NCBI RefSeq assembly: GCF_002287235.1
Contig: NZ_LMVP01000090.1
Coordinates: 1-46,438 of the forward strand
Reading direction: 5' to 3'
Origin: Methanosarcina spelaei
GTDB taxonomy: Archaea; Halobacteriota; Methanosarcinia; Methanosarcinales; Methanosarcinaceae
DNA length: 46,438 bases
Each line of letters opens with the position of its first letter. Position 1 is the stretch's first letter. The position numbers were made by a program, and so were the translations under genes. Below are positions 9,620 to 20,128 of the stretch, one piece after another. The notes under the pieces are model-generated. The model searched no databases and had not been told where the DNA came from. It saw nothing but the letters and a program-made list of their open reading frames with translations.

Positions 9620-9661
9620 CCTTTAAGTCGCTCCTTTCACCTTTAAGTCGCTCCTTTCACT
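9620..9661. repeat. 20-bp direct repeat, 2 copies
   Basis: CTTTAAGTCGCTCCTTTCAC occurs twice in tandem just after the HNH-like gene. Confidence 0.9.
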
Positions 9662-9683
9662 TCCGTGATCCATAAAATTGTTT

Positions 9684-9989
9684 TCAAAGAAGAGCCCAGC
9701 CGCTTCCTCCGCATACCCTGCAAGTTCCACTCTCAAAAATCCCGGAACCGTTACATAGAGGACATACTATCGCAGGCTGAGCAACGAGTACAGCACCCTG
9801 TCCCCCACAAGCTTCACAAATTTTGCCATTAACATGTCCGGCTCCATTGCAATGAAAGCATTTTTCTGGAGCATATTCGGTGTCTATATAGGTCTGGGGT
9901 ATCTTATCACCTTCGAAGGTAAGATTTCAGAAGTATTGTCTATGAATTCTGATATCTATTTTGGCTTTATGAGTTAAAAGAGCTTTCAA
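9684..9989 (-). pseudogene. DnaJ-type zinc-finger protein with in-frame TGA
   Basis: The minus strand from 9926 to the stop at 9684 encodes four CxxC(x)GxG knuckles in order: CFHCNGAGHV, CEACGGQGAV, CPLCNGSGIF, CRVCGGSGW. This is the pattern of the DnaJ/Hsp40 zinc-binding domain, without a J domain. The stretch has no ATG, GTG or TTG in frame. Reading through an in-frame TGA at 9927-9929 extends the frame upstream to a TTG at 9989, giving about 101 codons. A nonsense mutation in a small zinc-finger gene is the simplest reading. The stop is TGA, not TAG, so pyrrolysine insertion cannot rescue it. Confidence 0.6.
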
Positions 9990-10461
9990 AAAGATAAAAA
10001 GGAAAAGATTATAACTTAATTACCGGCTTTTCATTTCTTTTAGGATCTGTAGACTTTCCAATTCGCATTGTCAAAGTGTTTATAAACGCTTTAAATCGCT
10101 ATAAAAATTTGATTCTTAATACTAATTGAAAATTTTCCCTATAAATGCCTCTTTTTTACTTGGCAGTTCAAGCAATAACTTTCTTCAAAGAAAGAGATGT
10201 TATCCGATGTTTCAACTGATTGCTAGCACAATATTCTTCGATATAAATGAATACTTTTCCAAAAAACCTTCCCATTTCTGTCCCTTCTTTATAATATTTA
10301 TCAATATATCTTTACTTAATAACATAAAATATTACTTTTAATGATTCCGGTAGTTTTAAGTAACATCAAAAAAATAATATTAATTAGGGGGAGGTTTTGG
10401 AGCTGTGTCTAGAGACGCAAGCTTTGAGACGGATGTCTCCTTAAATTTAGGGAGTTGGAAT
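9990..10461. other. 470-bp spacer upstream of the PRC-barrel genes
   Basis: AT-rich, with no convincing gene. Near its right end GAGAC and GTCTC (about 10426-10439) form a small hairpin ahead of TTAAATTTAGGGAGTTGGAA, the ribosome-binding segment shared with the downstream paralogues. Confidence 0.5.
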
Positions 10462-11265
10462 ATGGCAAATAGGGATAATCCGGATTTTTTGTCAGCAAGC
10501 ACAATAAAAGGAGATAAGGTCGTCAATAGGGAAGGAGAAGATCTTGGGAAAATTGAAGAATTAATGATCGATCTCCATGATGGAAGAATAGGATACGTCG
10601 TTCTTTCTTTTGGTGGATTTCTTGGTCTGGGTGATAAGCTGTTCGCCATTCCCTGGCAGGCTTTTAAACTGAGAACACACGAACATGCCTTTTTACTTGA
10701 TATTCCTAAAGAGACTCTTGAAAAGGCAGAAGGGTTTGATAAAGACAACTGGCCTGTAACTTCACATGAGTGGCTTTCCACTGTATATGGCTATTATGGG
10801 TATCAACCTTACTGGCAGACAGGAGTGCCTGAAGAAGCTGAATCACAAAGGATGGCCAGGACAAGAGGCACATCTTCAGAGAGAGAAAATCCAGATTTCT
10901 TGTCCGCAGACACGCTAAAAGGGGATAAGGTCGTCAATGCAGACGGAGAGGATATCGGAAAGATTGAAGAATTCATGATTGATCTTACAGATGGAAGAAT
11001 AGCATATGTCGTCTTGTCTTTTGGCGGATTCCTGGGCCTGGGTGATAAACTATTTGGTATACCCTGGCAGGCTTTTACACTAATGCCACACGAACACGTT
11101 TTCTTACTTGATGTTCCCAAGGACGTCCTGGAAAAAGCAGAAGGTTTTGATAAAAATAACTGGCCTGTAACTAATCGTGAGTGGCTTGCTACTATGTACA
11201 GTTACTACGGATATCAGCCTTACTGGCAGACACAAAGAATAGAGAGCCGTCCGGGCAATATCTGA
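10462..11265 (+). CDS. Two-domain PRC-barrel protein
   Basis: A 267-residue protein with two PRC-barrel domains at about residues 5-90 and 137-222, joined by a short charged linker. Each barrel opens NPDFLSA, continues through GKIEELMIDL..GRIGYVVLSFGGFLGLGDKLFAIPW and closes with EKAEGFDKDNWPVT...YYGYQPYWQ. PRC barrels occur in the photosynthetic reaction-centre H subunit and in RimM, and in many small archaeal proteins of unknown role. An upstream GTG at 10405 would add 19 residues. I prefer ATG 10462 because all three paralogues start MxxRxxPxFLS after the same GGGAG site. It is the first of a tandem family, probably made by gene and domain duplication. Confidence 0.85.
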   Translation: MANRDNPDFLSASTIKGDKVVNREGEDLGKIEELMIDLHDGRIGYVVLSFGGFLGLGDKLFAIPWQAFKLRTHEHAFLLDIPKETLEKAEGFDKDNWPVTSHEWLSTVYGYYGYQPYWQTGVPEEAESQRMARTRGTSSERENPDFLSADTLKGDKVVNADGEDIGKIEEFMIDLTDGRIAYVVLSFGGFLGLGDKLFGIPWQAFTLMPHEHVFLLDVPKDVLEKAEGFDKNNWPVTNREWLATMYSYYGYQPYWQTQRIESRPGNI

Positions 11266-11400
11266 ACCTTAATCATAGATACAGGTATAAGTACTGGTAA
11301 ATGGGGGGTTGGAACTAACTTAATCAGGAGAGAAATTTGTAATCGTTCTTGGAGTCCAGGCTTTAAAAACACTTATCTTTTTAGTTTGGGGAGCTAGAAT

Positions 11401-12195
11401 ATGGTAGATAGAGATGATCCGGATTTTTTGTCAGAAGGTGCACTAAAAGGTAACAAGGTCATCAATAAAACTAGAGAAAATATTGGGAAGATTGAAAAAT
11501 TAATGATTGATCTTGCGGACGGAAGAATAGCATATGCCGTATTGTCTTTTAGTGGAATCCTGGATAAGGGAAATAAACTGTTTGCTATTCCCTGGGAGGC
11601 TCTTACACCAAAAATACATGAGCATGCTTTCATTCTCGATATCTCCGGTGAGGTTCTGGAAAAGGCCGAAGATTTCGATAAGAATAGATTGCCTTTAACC
11701 CTAGATGAACTCTCCGGAGTCTACACTTATTATGGACATCTGCCTTACTGGCAAACTGTAGTGGCAAAACAAGCCGGATTGCCTGGTGAGACCGAATCGG
11801 AAAGAATTGTTAGAATAAGAAGAACATCAGTTAGAAAATATCCAGATTTTTTGCCGGCAGACACAATAAAAGGAGAAAAGGTTGTCAGTATCGCTGGAAA
11901 GAATCTTGGAAAGATTGAAGAGTTAATAATTGACCTCCAGGCTGGAAGAGTGGCATATGCCGTCCTCTCCTTTGGTGAGTTTTCGGGTATGAACGGTAAA
12001 TTCTTTGCTATTCCCTGGCAGGCTCTTCAAGCAAAATTTCAAGAACACGCCTTCTTACTTAATATTCCTAAGTATACTCTTGAAAAAGCAGAAGGCTTTG
12101 ATAAGGATAACTGGCCTGTAACCACCTATGAGTGGCTTTCCACTGTGTATAGTTACTATGGATATCAGCCTTACTGGCAGATACCCAGACTATAA
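11401..12195 (+). CDS. Two-domain PRC-barrel protein, diverged paralogue
   Basis: A 264-residue protein with two PRC barrels (about 5-90 and 141-226). It keeps DPDFLS, GKIEKLMIDL, NKLFAIPWEAL and the YYGHLPYWQ end of the first barrel, but its first barrel is more diverged than those of its neighbours (SFSGILDKG instead of SFGGFLGLG). ATG 11401 follows GGGGAGCTAGAAT, the arrangement of the sister genes. The 135-bp upstream spacer resembles the leader of the next gene, so the duplication unit included the leader. No signal peptide or membrane segment is visible. The function is unknown. Confidence 0.85.
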   Translation: MVDRDDPDFLSEGALKGNKVINKTRENIGKIEKLMIDLADGRIAYAVLSFSGILDKGNKLFAIPWEALTPKIHEHAFILDISGEVLEKAEDFDKNRLPLTLDELSGVYTYYGHLPYWQTVVAKQAGLPGETESERIVRIRRTSVRKYPDFLPADTIKGEKVVSIAGKNLGKIEELIIDLQAGRVAYAVLSFGEFSGMNGKFFAIPWQALQAKFQEHAFLLNIPKYTLEKAEGFDKDNWPVTTYEWLSTVYSYYGYQPYWQIPRL

Positions 12196-12355
12196 AATCT
12201 GTCAAAAATGTTTGAGCCTTTATCGAGAAAAAAGAACAAGTATTAACTACTGGGAGATAGGGTTGCTGGAACAAACTGAATCGGGGGAAAATTAAAGTTA
12301 TGCCTGGAACGCAGGCATTTAAACATATATTTATAAAATTTAGGGAGTTGGAAAT

Positions 12356-14299
12356 ATGGCAGATCGAAATAATCCAGAATTTTTGTCATCAAGCACAATA
12401 AAAGGAGATAAGATTGTCAATGAATCTGGGGATGACCTTGGAAAGATTGAAGAATTAATGATTGATCTTCGTGACGGAAGGCTAGCGTATGTCGTAATGT
12501 CTTTTGGAGGATTCCTGGGCCTGGGCGATAAATTGTTTGCTATTCCCTGGCAAGCATTTAGATTAAAACTTCATGATCATGCCTTCATCCTTGATATTCC
12601 CAAGGACGTTCTGGAAAAAGCAGAAGGCTTTGACAAAGACAACTGGCCTATAACCTCCCGTGAGTGGGTTTCCACCGTATACAGCTATTATGGATACCAG
12701 CCTTACTGGCAGCTAAGAGTACCTGAAGAAGTCGAATCACAAAGGATGGCCAGGACAAGAGGCACATCTTCAGAGAGGGAAAATCCAGATTTCTTGTCCG
12801 CAGACACGCTAAAAGGGGATAAAGTTGTCGATAAATCTGGAAAGGATACCGGGAAGATTGAAGAGTTTATGATTGATCTTCAGGATGGAAAAGTAGGGTA
12901 CGTTGTAGTCTCACATGGTGGATTTCTGGGTATAGGCAATAAATTGTTTGCTCTTCCCTGGGAGGCTCTTTCACTTAGACTGCATGAGCATGCTTTCGCT
13001 CTCAATGTGTCTAATGAGACTTTCGACAAAGCAGAGGGCTTTGGCAAGGACAACTGGCCTTTAACTCGTGAGGAGCTCTCCAGAACCTACAGCTACTATG
13101 GGTATCAACCTTACTGGCAGATAGGAGTGGCAACACAGGCAGCAGGAGTTTCGGCAGCAATGCCAGTTGAAGGCGAACCTGAAAGGATGGCCAGAATGGA
13201 AAGAGAAGGACAGGTGCCACTGGTAGGAGCAGAAGAAGAGAGAAAGACGCAGCAAGAAAGAGAAAGGCTTGAAGAGTTAAGGAGAACACAGGAAGAAAAA
13301 ATTTCCCAGCTAGAAAAACAGCAGATGAAAGCCCAGAAACAGGTAGATGCCGAAAGGGAAAGGTTGATGCGTCTGGAAAAAGAGCGGATTGAGGCTGAGA
13401 GGCAGGCACAGGCTGAGAAACAAAGGTTAGCACAATTGGAAAAAGAGCTACAGGAAGCAAGAAGACAGGAAAAAATGGAAGCAGTAGCCCGTCTTGAAGA
13501 AGAGTTGAGGTCAGTACAGGTACAGGAGGGAACCCGTCGAGATAGACTGGCTCAACTGGAAAGGGAGTGTACAGAAGCCCAGAGACAGGCCGAGACCGAG
13601 AGACAGAGACTGGCACAGCTGGAAAGAGAACGTACTGAAGTAGAAAGTCAGGCCGAGACCGAGAGACAGAGACTGGCACAGCTGGAGAGAGAGCGGGTAG
13701 AAGCTGAGACTCTGACCCAGACGAGAGTTATGGCAGGTAGAGAAATGCCTGACTTTTTATCAGCAAGTACGATAAAAACGGATAGAGTTGTCAATGCTGC
13801 TGGAGAAGACCTTGGAAGGATCGAAGAACTAATCATTGACCTGGAAAATGGTAAAATAGCATATGCAGTGCTTTCCTTTGGCGGATTCCTGGGCATGGCC
13901 GACAAATTCTTTGCAATTCCCTGGCAGGCTTTTACATTGAGGCCGCATGAGCATGCCTTCTTACTTGATATTCCCAGGGATGTCCTGGAAAAGGCAGAAG
14001 GCTTTGACAAGGACAACTGGCCTTTAACTCGTGAGGAGCTCTCCAGAACCTACACCTATTATGGATACCAGCCTTACTGGCAGACAGGCGTAGCTACAGG
14101 AATGCCTAGAGAAACCCAGCCACAGAGGACAACTCGTACTCAAAGTGAAAGACCCCTGGGAACAGCAGAAGAATTAATAGCACGGCAGGAAAAAGAACGG
14201 ATAGAAAAGCTGGAAAAGACAGAAACCGATGAAGGGAGACTTGAGCAGTTGGAAAGAGATAAAGAGATAGCAGAAAGGCGGGAACGCAAATATCACTAA
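12356..14299 (+). CDS. Three PRC barrels with long coiled coil
   Basis: A 647-residue protein. PRC barrels lie at about residues 5-90, 141-226 and 462-547. Between the second and third, residues about 280-458 are a highly charged coiled coil built on repeats such as LAQLERERTEAERQAETERQ, encoded by near-identical DNA units around 13560-13690. A second charged helix ends the protein (about 575-647). The second barrel and the linker before it are almost identical in DNA to the first gene of the cluster (RMARTRGTSSERENPDFLSAD), pointing to recent duplication or conversion. It may scaffold the smaller PRC proteins. No catalytic motif is visible. ATG 12356 has GGGAG upstream, as in the paralogues. 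Confidence 0.85.
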   Translation: MADRNNPEFLSSSTIKGDKIVNESGDDLGKIEELMIDLRDGRLAYVVMSFGGFLGLGDKLFAIPWQAFRLKLHDHAFILDIPKDVLEKAEGFDKDNWPITSREWVSTVYSYYGYQPYWQLRVPEEVESQRMARTRGTSSERENPDFLSADTLKGDKVVDKSGKDTGKIEEFMIDLQDGKVGYVVVSHGGFLGIGNKLFALPWEALSLRLHEHAFALNVSNETFDKAEGFGKDNWPLTREELSRTYSYYGYQPYWQIGVATQAAGVSAAMPVEGEPERMARMEREGQVPLVGAEEERKTQQERERLEELRRTQEEKISQLEKQQMKAQKQVDAERERLMRLEKERIEAERQAQAEKQRLAQLEKELQEARRQEKMEAVARLEEELRSVQVQEGTRRDRLAQLERECTEAQRQAETERQRLAQLERERTEVESQAETERQRLAQLERERVEAETLTQTRVMAGREMPDFLSASTIKTDRVVNAAGEDLGRIEELIIDLENGKIAYAVLSFGGFLGMADKFFAIPWQAFTLRPHEHAFLLDIPRDVLEKAEGFDKDNWPLTREELSRTYTYYGYQPYWQTGVATGMPRETQPQRTTRTQSERPLGTAEELIARQEKERIEKLEKTETDEGRLEQLERDKEIAERRERKYH

Positions 14300-14492
14300 A
14301 GAGAAAGGGTGAGAGCAGAGAGACGGGAACACATATAATAAATGTATGAGGGAGGCATATTAACATGTCTCCCTAAACTAAATTATATTAAGGTAAAAAC
14401 GCTAGCTATCTGCTAACTATTTTATATTCGGTTTATTCTGAAAGTCTGAATCTGTCTTTAAATTGACTTAAAAATCGATTAAAAGAATCTAT

Positions 14493-14591
14493 TTCCTGTT
14501 AATTTCCTATTAACTTCCTATTAACTTCCTATTAACTTCCTATTAATTTCCTGTTAACTTCCTATTAACTTCCTATTAACTTCCTGTTAAT
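14493..14591. repeat. 11-bp tandem repeat, 9 copies
   Basis: Nine head-to-tail copies of TTCCTATTAAC with A/G and C/T variants (TTCCTGTTAAT). The array fills the spacer between the third PRC gene and the convergent DUF362 gene. Confidence 0.95.
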
Positions 14592-14632
14592 TCTTCTACT
14601 TATGATTTTGATGTGTTGTCACTTTTACATAT

Positions 14633-15781
14633 TCATGTTGTCTTTTCTGACAAAAGCTTTGCAAGCAGCGACTTTTTAATTTCCACTGCATTATTGGGGC
14701 ATAGTTCACGGCAGCAATAACACAGGATACATTTTTCTTCATTGATTTTAAAATTCCCGTCTTCGAGCCGTTCAACAGCATGAGGGGGACAGTTTAAATA
14801 ACAGGCTCCGCAGTGAGTGCATTTTCTCCTGTTTATCCTGGGATAAATCTTATAGTATTTGCCTAGATTGCGGGTAAGAAAGGAAGGAGCTGTACTGACT
14901 CCTCCACTTGATGGTTTGAATTTCATTTTGACTTCTTCTAATGGGGTTCCAACCACAACAGGACACTGGTTTCCAAATCCTTTTTTCATGGCTCCTTGTG
15001 TCGTGGGAATTTTGAGAGGGTCAAAACCTATCATTTCCGCAGCAACAATATCCAGGGAAATACAATCCCGGCTTGCCAAAATTACTCTGGAATTTACGGG
15101 TTTCCCATGAGAAGGCCCATTTCCTTCCATGCCTATAACCCCATCCATGACTGCGAAGGCAGGCTTGACAACCGAGTATACGTCGGCAACTGCTTCACCA
15201 AAAAGGTCTTTTTTTCCAAGAAGATGCGCTTCCTTCCGGCACCTTAAAGGGAGAGTTCCGAAAAAGTTCTTGACTGCACCTGTGTAGTAGGTAAGTTCAT
15301 GAGTTTTTAGTTTTGGGAGAGATATAACTACATCAGCTTCAAGGACAGGGTTTGCAATGTATAACTTGCGGAACTGGAGAGGGTCCGGGACATCTACCTG
15401 GGTAAAGCCTGAGGTTTCGAAGTTTACTACCTTTGCTCCGGCTTTTCGGGCAGCTTCTTCTATACCTGAAACTTTCAGAGCTTTTGAGGTGGCTCCTGGC
15501 CTTGAGATTCCGGCTCCGTCCCCTACTATAGGTTTTCCTCCAACCTTAAGTACGAATTTGCACATTGACGCTACAACTGAAGGATGAGTGGTTACTGCAC
15601 TTTCAGGAGAGGCAGCTGCAAGGATATTCGGTTTCAGGAGTACGCTGTCACCAGGATGGATTATATTTTCAAGGCCCCCTAGAAGTTCCAGAGCCTCAGC
15701 TATTGCTTTTTCTGTATAAAAATAATCAGGGCAGCGAGTTATGGATACTTTATTCACGGTTGTGGAAATAAGTGAGTTCAT
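14633..15781 (-). CDS. DUF362 protein with two [4Fe-4S] ferredoxin motifs
   Basis: A 382-residue iron-sulfur protein. Residues about 1-300 are a DUF362 domain (SVLLKPNILAAASPESAVTTHP, VVISLPKLKTHELTYYTGAVKNFFG, VMDGVIGMEGNGPSHG). The C-terminus is a bacterial-type ferredoxin with CTHCGACYLNCP and CILCYCCRELCP, enough for two [4Fe-4S] clusters. Such proteins are widespread in methanogens, and their electron-transfer partners are mostly unknown. It is probably cytoplasmic, as there is no signal peptide or membrane helix. It is monocistronic, convergent with the PRC cluster, and separated from the upstream regulator by repeats. Confidence 0.85.
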   Translation of the reverse strand: MNSLISTTVNKVSITRCPDYFYTEKAIAEALELLGGLENIIHPGDSVLLKPNILAAASPESAVTTHPSVVASMCKFVLKVGGKPIVGDGAGISRPGATSKALKVSGIEEAARKAGAKVVNFETSGFTQVDVPDPLQFRKLYIANPVLEADVVISLPKLKTHELTYYTGAVKNFFGTLPLRCRKEAHLLGKKDLFGEAVADVYSVVKPAFAVMDGVIGMEGNGPSHGKPVNSRVILASRDCISLDIVAAEMIGFDPLKIPTTQGAMKKGFGNQCPVVVGTPLEEVKMKFKPSSGGVSTAPSFLTRNLGKYYKIYPRINRRKCTHCGACYLNCPPHAVERLEDGNFKINEEKCILCYCCRELCPNNAVEIKKSLLAKLLSEKTT

Positions 15782-15915
15782 TATTGAATTTCTTTCCGGT
15801 TTAAGTTTTATTATTCAGTTTCTTTCCGGTTCAAAGTTTTACTATTGAGTTTTTTCCGGTCCAAATTTTTATTATTGAGTATTGTTCCTGTTTAAAATTT
15901 TTATTATTGAGCTCT
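15782..15915. repeat. About four degenerate copies of a 34-36 bp repeat
   Basis: The core TTATTATTSAGTTTCTTTCCGGT followed by YAAARTTTT recurs four times upstream of the DUF362 gene, with growing divergence toward 15915. Confidence 0.75.
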
Positions 15916-15963
15916 TTACTGCTCAGTTAATGTCGAATTCTTCTCTGTCTCTGTCTTAATTTC

Positions 15964-16374
15964 TTATCTATTTTTGATCCCTGCTCTGAGATCTATTTCT
16001 TCAGCTATGCTTTCAAGCTCGTCAAAAATTCTTTCCGAGTCCTTTCGCATTTCTTTTACTGCAGCTTTCAGGCTTCCCCCACGAAGGTATATCAGACGTT
16101 TTTTTCTGTAAAGGAGACCTGAATCATTAAGATTCCTCAGATGATGGTTTACTCTGGATATTTTCATCTGAAGGTCTTCAGCAAGGGCTTCTGAGGAAGT
16201 TATTTCATCATTTGATAGTCTATCAAGCAGACTAAAAACTATCCTGGTGGCAGTATTTTCCGTGTCTCTACCCGAAGAAAAGCCAAAGCTATCGCATAGC
16301 CATAGAAGATCGTCTTCCATACTTTTTACATGCGGTTTTTCAAGATATCTGAGGATTATCTGTTGGACCATCAT
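15964..16374 (-). CDS. ArsR-like winged-helix transcription regulator
   Basis: A 136-residue DNA-binding protein. Residues about 45-105 form a winged helix: SNDEITSSEALAEDLQ, recognition helix ISRVNHHLRNLNDSGLL and a basic wing YRKKRLIYLRGG. A C-terminal helix rich in Arg, Glu and Lys probably dimerises. It is divergent from groES-groEL, with 234 bp between the start codons, and is therefore a candidate regulator of the chaperonin operon, of itself, or both. A perfect palindrome overlaps its start codon. No effector-binding cysteines or ligand domain are evident. ATG 16374 and ATG 16371 are both possible starts, and neither has a clear ribosome-binding site, which suggests a near-leaderless transcript. 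Confidence 0.75.
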   Translation of the reverse strand: MMVQQIILRYLEKPHVKSMEDDLLWLCDSFGFSSGRDTENTATRIVFSLLDRLSNDEITSSEALAEDLQMKISRVNHHLRNLNDSGLLYRKKRLIYLRGGSLKAAVKEMRKDSERIFDELESIAEEIDLRAGIKNR

Positions 16375-16389
16375 TGTATATTTTACAAT
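16373..16389. promoter_or_regulatory. Candidate operator palindrome ATTGTA-N5-TACAAT
   Basis: A perfect 6+6 palindrome with a 5-bp spacer overlaps the start codon of the winged-helix gene. A related TTGTATATA follows at 16393-16401. The position fits autorepression by the encoded regulator. No identical copy is seen immediately before groES, so co-regulation is inference. Confidence 0.4.
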
Positions 16390-16608
16390 ATCTTGTATAT
16401 ATAGATTTTTTGTATTTTGTCGAAATCATTTCGATTTTTTGAGAATCTTATTTATTTTTCCAGTAACTTTTAAATATGAGACTCACATTATATGCAGATA
16501 GTTAAGCGCACGAGCGCTCAATATATTGACTAATCCCATACTGATTCATAGCTACCAGTTAATGTTCAGCTAAAATGGGGTCACTTACACATAAGGAGGA
16601 ACAATAAA

Positions 16609-16887
16609 GTGATTATCAAACCTATTGGCGAACGAGTCTTGCTTAAGCACCAGAAGAAACAAGAAGTGACAAAAGGCGGGATATATATCCCTGAGTCTGC
16701 ACGGCAGGAGAAAAAGGAAGGTGTTGTTATTGCGGTAGGGACTTTTGAAGATGGAAAGGAGCTTCCCCTGAAGAAAGGTGACCATGTAATCTACGGGGGA
16801 TACCAATCTGATGAAATTGAAATTGACGATGAAAAGTTCCTTTTTGTCGACTTCAAGGATATTCTGGCAACAATTGCTAATGAATAA
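16609..16887 (+). CDS. groES: Co-chaperonin GroES (group I)
   Basis: A 92-residue GroES. It starts with the typical IIKPIGERVLLKH, and the mobile-loop region KQEVTKGGIYIPESARQEKKEG follows at about residues 16-37. It forms the heptameric lid of GroEL. GTG 16609 is the start, supported by an AAGGAGGA site at ideal spacing. It is followed by groEL after a 146-bp gap, the usual order. Group I chaperonins are bacterial; their presence in Methanosarcina alongside the archaeal thermosome is established and is ascribed to transfer from bacteria. Regulation may involve the divergent winged-helix protein. Confidence 0.95.
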   Translation: MIIKPIGERVLLKHQKKQEVTKGGIYIPESARQEKKEGVVIAVGTFEDGKELPLKKGDHVIYGGYQSDEIEIDDEKFLFVDFKDILATIANE

Positions 16888-17027
16888 TTTTGAACGAGGC
16901 CGATTTTGAAGAACATAGGAAAAATGTGTTCAGATTTGATTCATAGAATTTAAGAATATATCCGAACTTAATTCTCTAAATTTAACTTGAGAAAAGGTTT
17001 GATTCTATTTGACTTTAATTCAGGTGA

Positions 17028-18644
<1,617 letters not shown>

Positions 18645-18740
18645 TTTTGATTTTCTTCCTTTCTTTTTACTTTTTTATTTCTTTTGCCTTTTACTTCTTT
18701 TTGTTTTTATCTTTCTTTGCTTTTTTACTCCTTTCCTAGC

Positions 18741-18820
18741 TTTTCTTTTAGTTTATCTTCTCTTCTTTTAGTTTATCTTCTCTTCTTTTAGTTTATCTTC
18801 TCTTCTTTTGGTTTATCTTC
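18741..18820. repeat. 20-bp tandem repeat, 4 copies
   Basis: Four copies of TCTTCTTTTAGTTTATCTTC, with minor changes in the first and last, follow groEL. The whole spacer from 18650 to 18840 is strongly T/C-rich on the plus strand, as expected for archaeal termination regions. The rest of the spacer to 19000 holds nothing recognisable except presumed promoter sequence. Confidence 0.9.
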
Positions 18821-19000
18821 TCTTTCCTTATTTTTTATTCTACTTATAAGTTATATATTTCTAATATCATACTTTATCAATAGTCATAGCTATTAATTTG
18901 TTATTTTGTAGTCCAGCTTGCAGGATTACTGTTTATACGTTTACTCTACATTTTAGTCCATTTTGCAATAGAATCTTCTACTGAACAGGTGAAATTAAAC

Positions 19001-19828
19001 ATGTTTGAGATTTACTGTGATTCTTCCTTTAATGAAGGTGAGGACTCTTATATTGGTTGTACTGTACTTAGGAATGGCAAACAGATCCATCAGTCTACAA
19101 CAAAGGTTCCCGGTTCCCCTAAAAGTAACCTTGAATGTGAACTTGAGGCCCTTTCTTTGGCTGTAACCCTTACAAACATTTTTTCAGAAGGTGCCAGGGA
19201 CATTACTATTTATAATGACTCTACTGAAGCCGTAAAAGTTTTCCAGAAGGAAAGGCCCGAAATCGAAAAGAAGTTTTCTGGTCTCAGTATTAACTTTGAA
19301 TACATTCCACGCGAAAAGATAAATCAGGCAATAGCAGACAGTTTATCTAAAAAATTTCCAGTCTTTTTCCTGAATGTTCCAACCTGTGAAGTGGAGTCTT
19401 TTTCACGGAGGGGTGATATTCTTTCCGATATCGCTCGAAACGGGCGTAATATCCTTTATCTGGAAAAAGTTGAAGAAAAATCCACGAATAAAAAGACCTG
19501 CTACAGGTTGATTATCCGTACAATGGATAAAATCCTCTCGAATGACCGGTTTTATCTAATAAAAAAAGGAGGTCCGGGCACACAGGTAAAAGCCGCAGAA
19601 GAAATAAGGAAAGATCTGTCCGATCCACATGTTCTCTCATCGCTGAAAGCAAAAGGTGTCAGACTTGAAAATTCCTACTTCCTGCTGACGGACGAAACCT
19701 GGGGGCTTCGGGGTACAGACAATCAGACCTGTTCCATTCTCCCGAGCTCAATTTCCCACAGGATCATCTGTGATGAAGTGGACCGCTCCCCTGAAAACCT
19801 CTTTAGAAGAGCCGAACGCTTCAAGTAA
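19001..19828 (+). CDS. RNase H-fold protein with extra C-terminal domain
   Basis: A 275-residue protein. Residues 1-120 have an RNase HI-like pattern: IYCDSSF (Asp7), LECELEAL (Glu47/49), IYNDSTEAV (Asp73) and AIADSLSKK (Asp113), giving the four acidic positions expected for metal-dependent cleavage of RNA in RNA-DNA hybrids. Residues about 130-275 do not resemble anything I recognise. ATG 19001 is preceded by AGGTGA at good spacing; a GTG at 18989 overlaps that site and is less likely. It stands alone after groEL. It may be a genuine RNase H or a related nuclease; the long C-terminal part argues for a specialised role. Confidence 0.65.
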   Translation: MFEIYCDSSFNEGEDSYIGCTVLRNGKQIHQSTTKVPGSPKSNLECELEALSLAVTLTNIFSEGARDITIYNDSTEAVKVFQKERPEIEKKFSGLSINFEYIPREKINQAIADSLSKKFPVFFLNVPTCEVESFSRRGDILSDIARNGRNILYLEKVEEKSTNKKTCYRLIIRTMDKILSNDRFYLIKKGGPGTQVKAAEEIRKDLSDPHVLSSLKAKGVRLENSYFLLTDETWGLRGTDNQTCSILPSSISHRIICDEVDRSPENLFRRAERFK

Positions 19829-19963
19829 CCTTTTTAACGGGCGCAATAGTTGACCATGCCAGCAAGGCTTGGGGATAAAGTTCTCAAATTCAAACGAACC
19901 ATCGCGCTGGTTTATCAAAATCGTTGCACCGAAACCGTTGCGCCGGTTTATCACGCCGATAGG

Positions 19964-20128
19964 GTTTGGGGATAAGGTTCTCAAATCCAAACGCTACTTG
20001 GGGTTTTCGCTCAAAGGTTCTCAAATCCAAACACTACTTGGGGTTTTCGCTCAAGCCTTTTTTTAAAAGGCTTGCGGTCAAGCAGTTTTTTTAAAAGGCT
20101 TGCGGTCAAGCAGTTTTTTTAAGGGCTT
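19964..20128. repeat. Direct repeats with hairpin-forming segments
   Basis: Two blocks are present. GGTTCTCAAATCCAAACRCT plus ACTTGGGGTTTTCGCTCAA occurs twice (about 19976-20054). Then AAAAGGCTTGCGGTCAAGCA occurs twice, with a third variant. AAGCCTTTTTTTAAAAGGCTT forms a hairpin. The GGTTTTCGCTCAAG word links this to the repeat at 41298-41466. Confidence 0.75.

Noticed and set aside
9927-9929. Pyrrolysine read-through of the broken zinc-finger gene
   Set aside because: Methanosarcina decodes TAG as pyrrolysine, but this stop is TGA.
10126-10341. 71-codon open frame before the PRC cluster
   Set aside because: No ribosome-binding site or recognisable motif; probably chance in AT-rich DNA.
13011-13679. 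222-codon minus-strand frame opposite the coiled coil
   Set aside because: It is a shadow of the repetitive Glu/Arg-rich coding strand, with low-complexity composition and no start signal.
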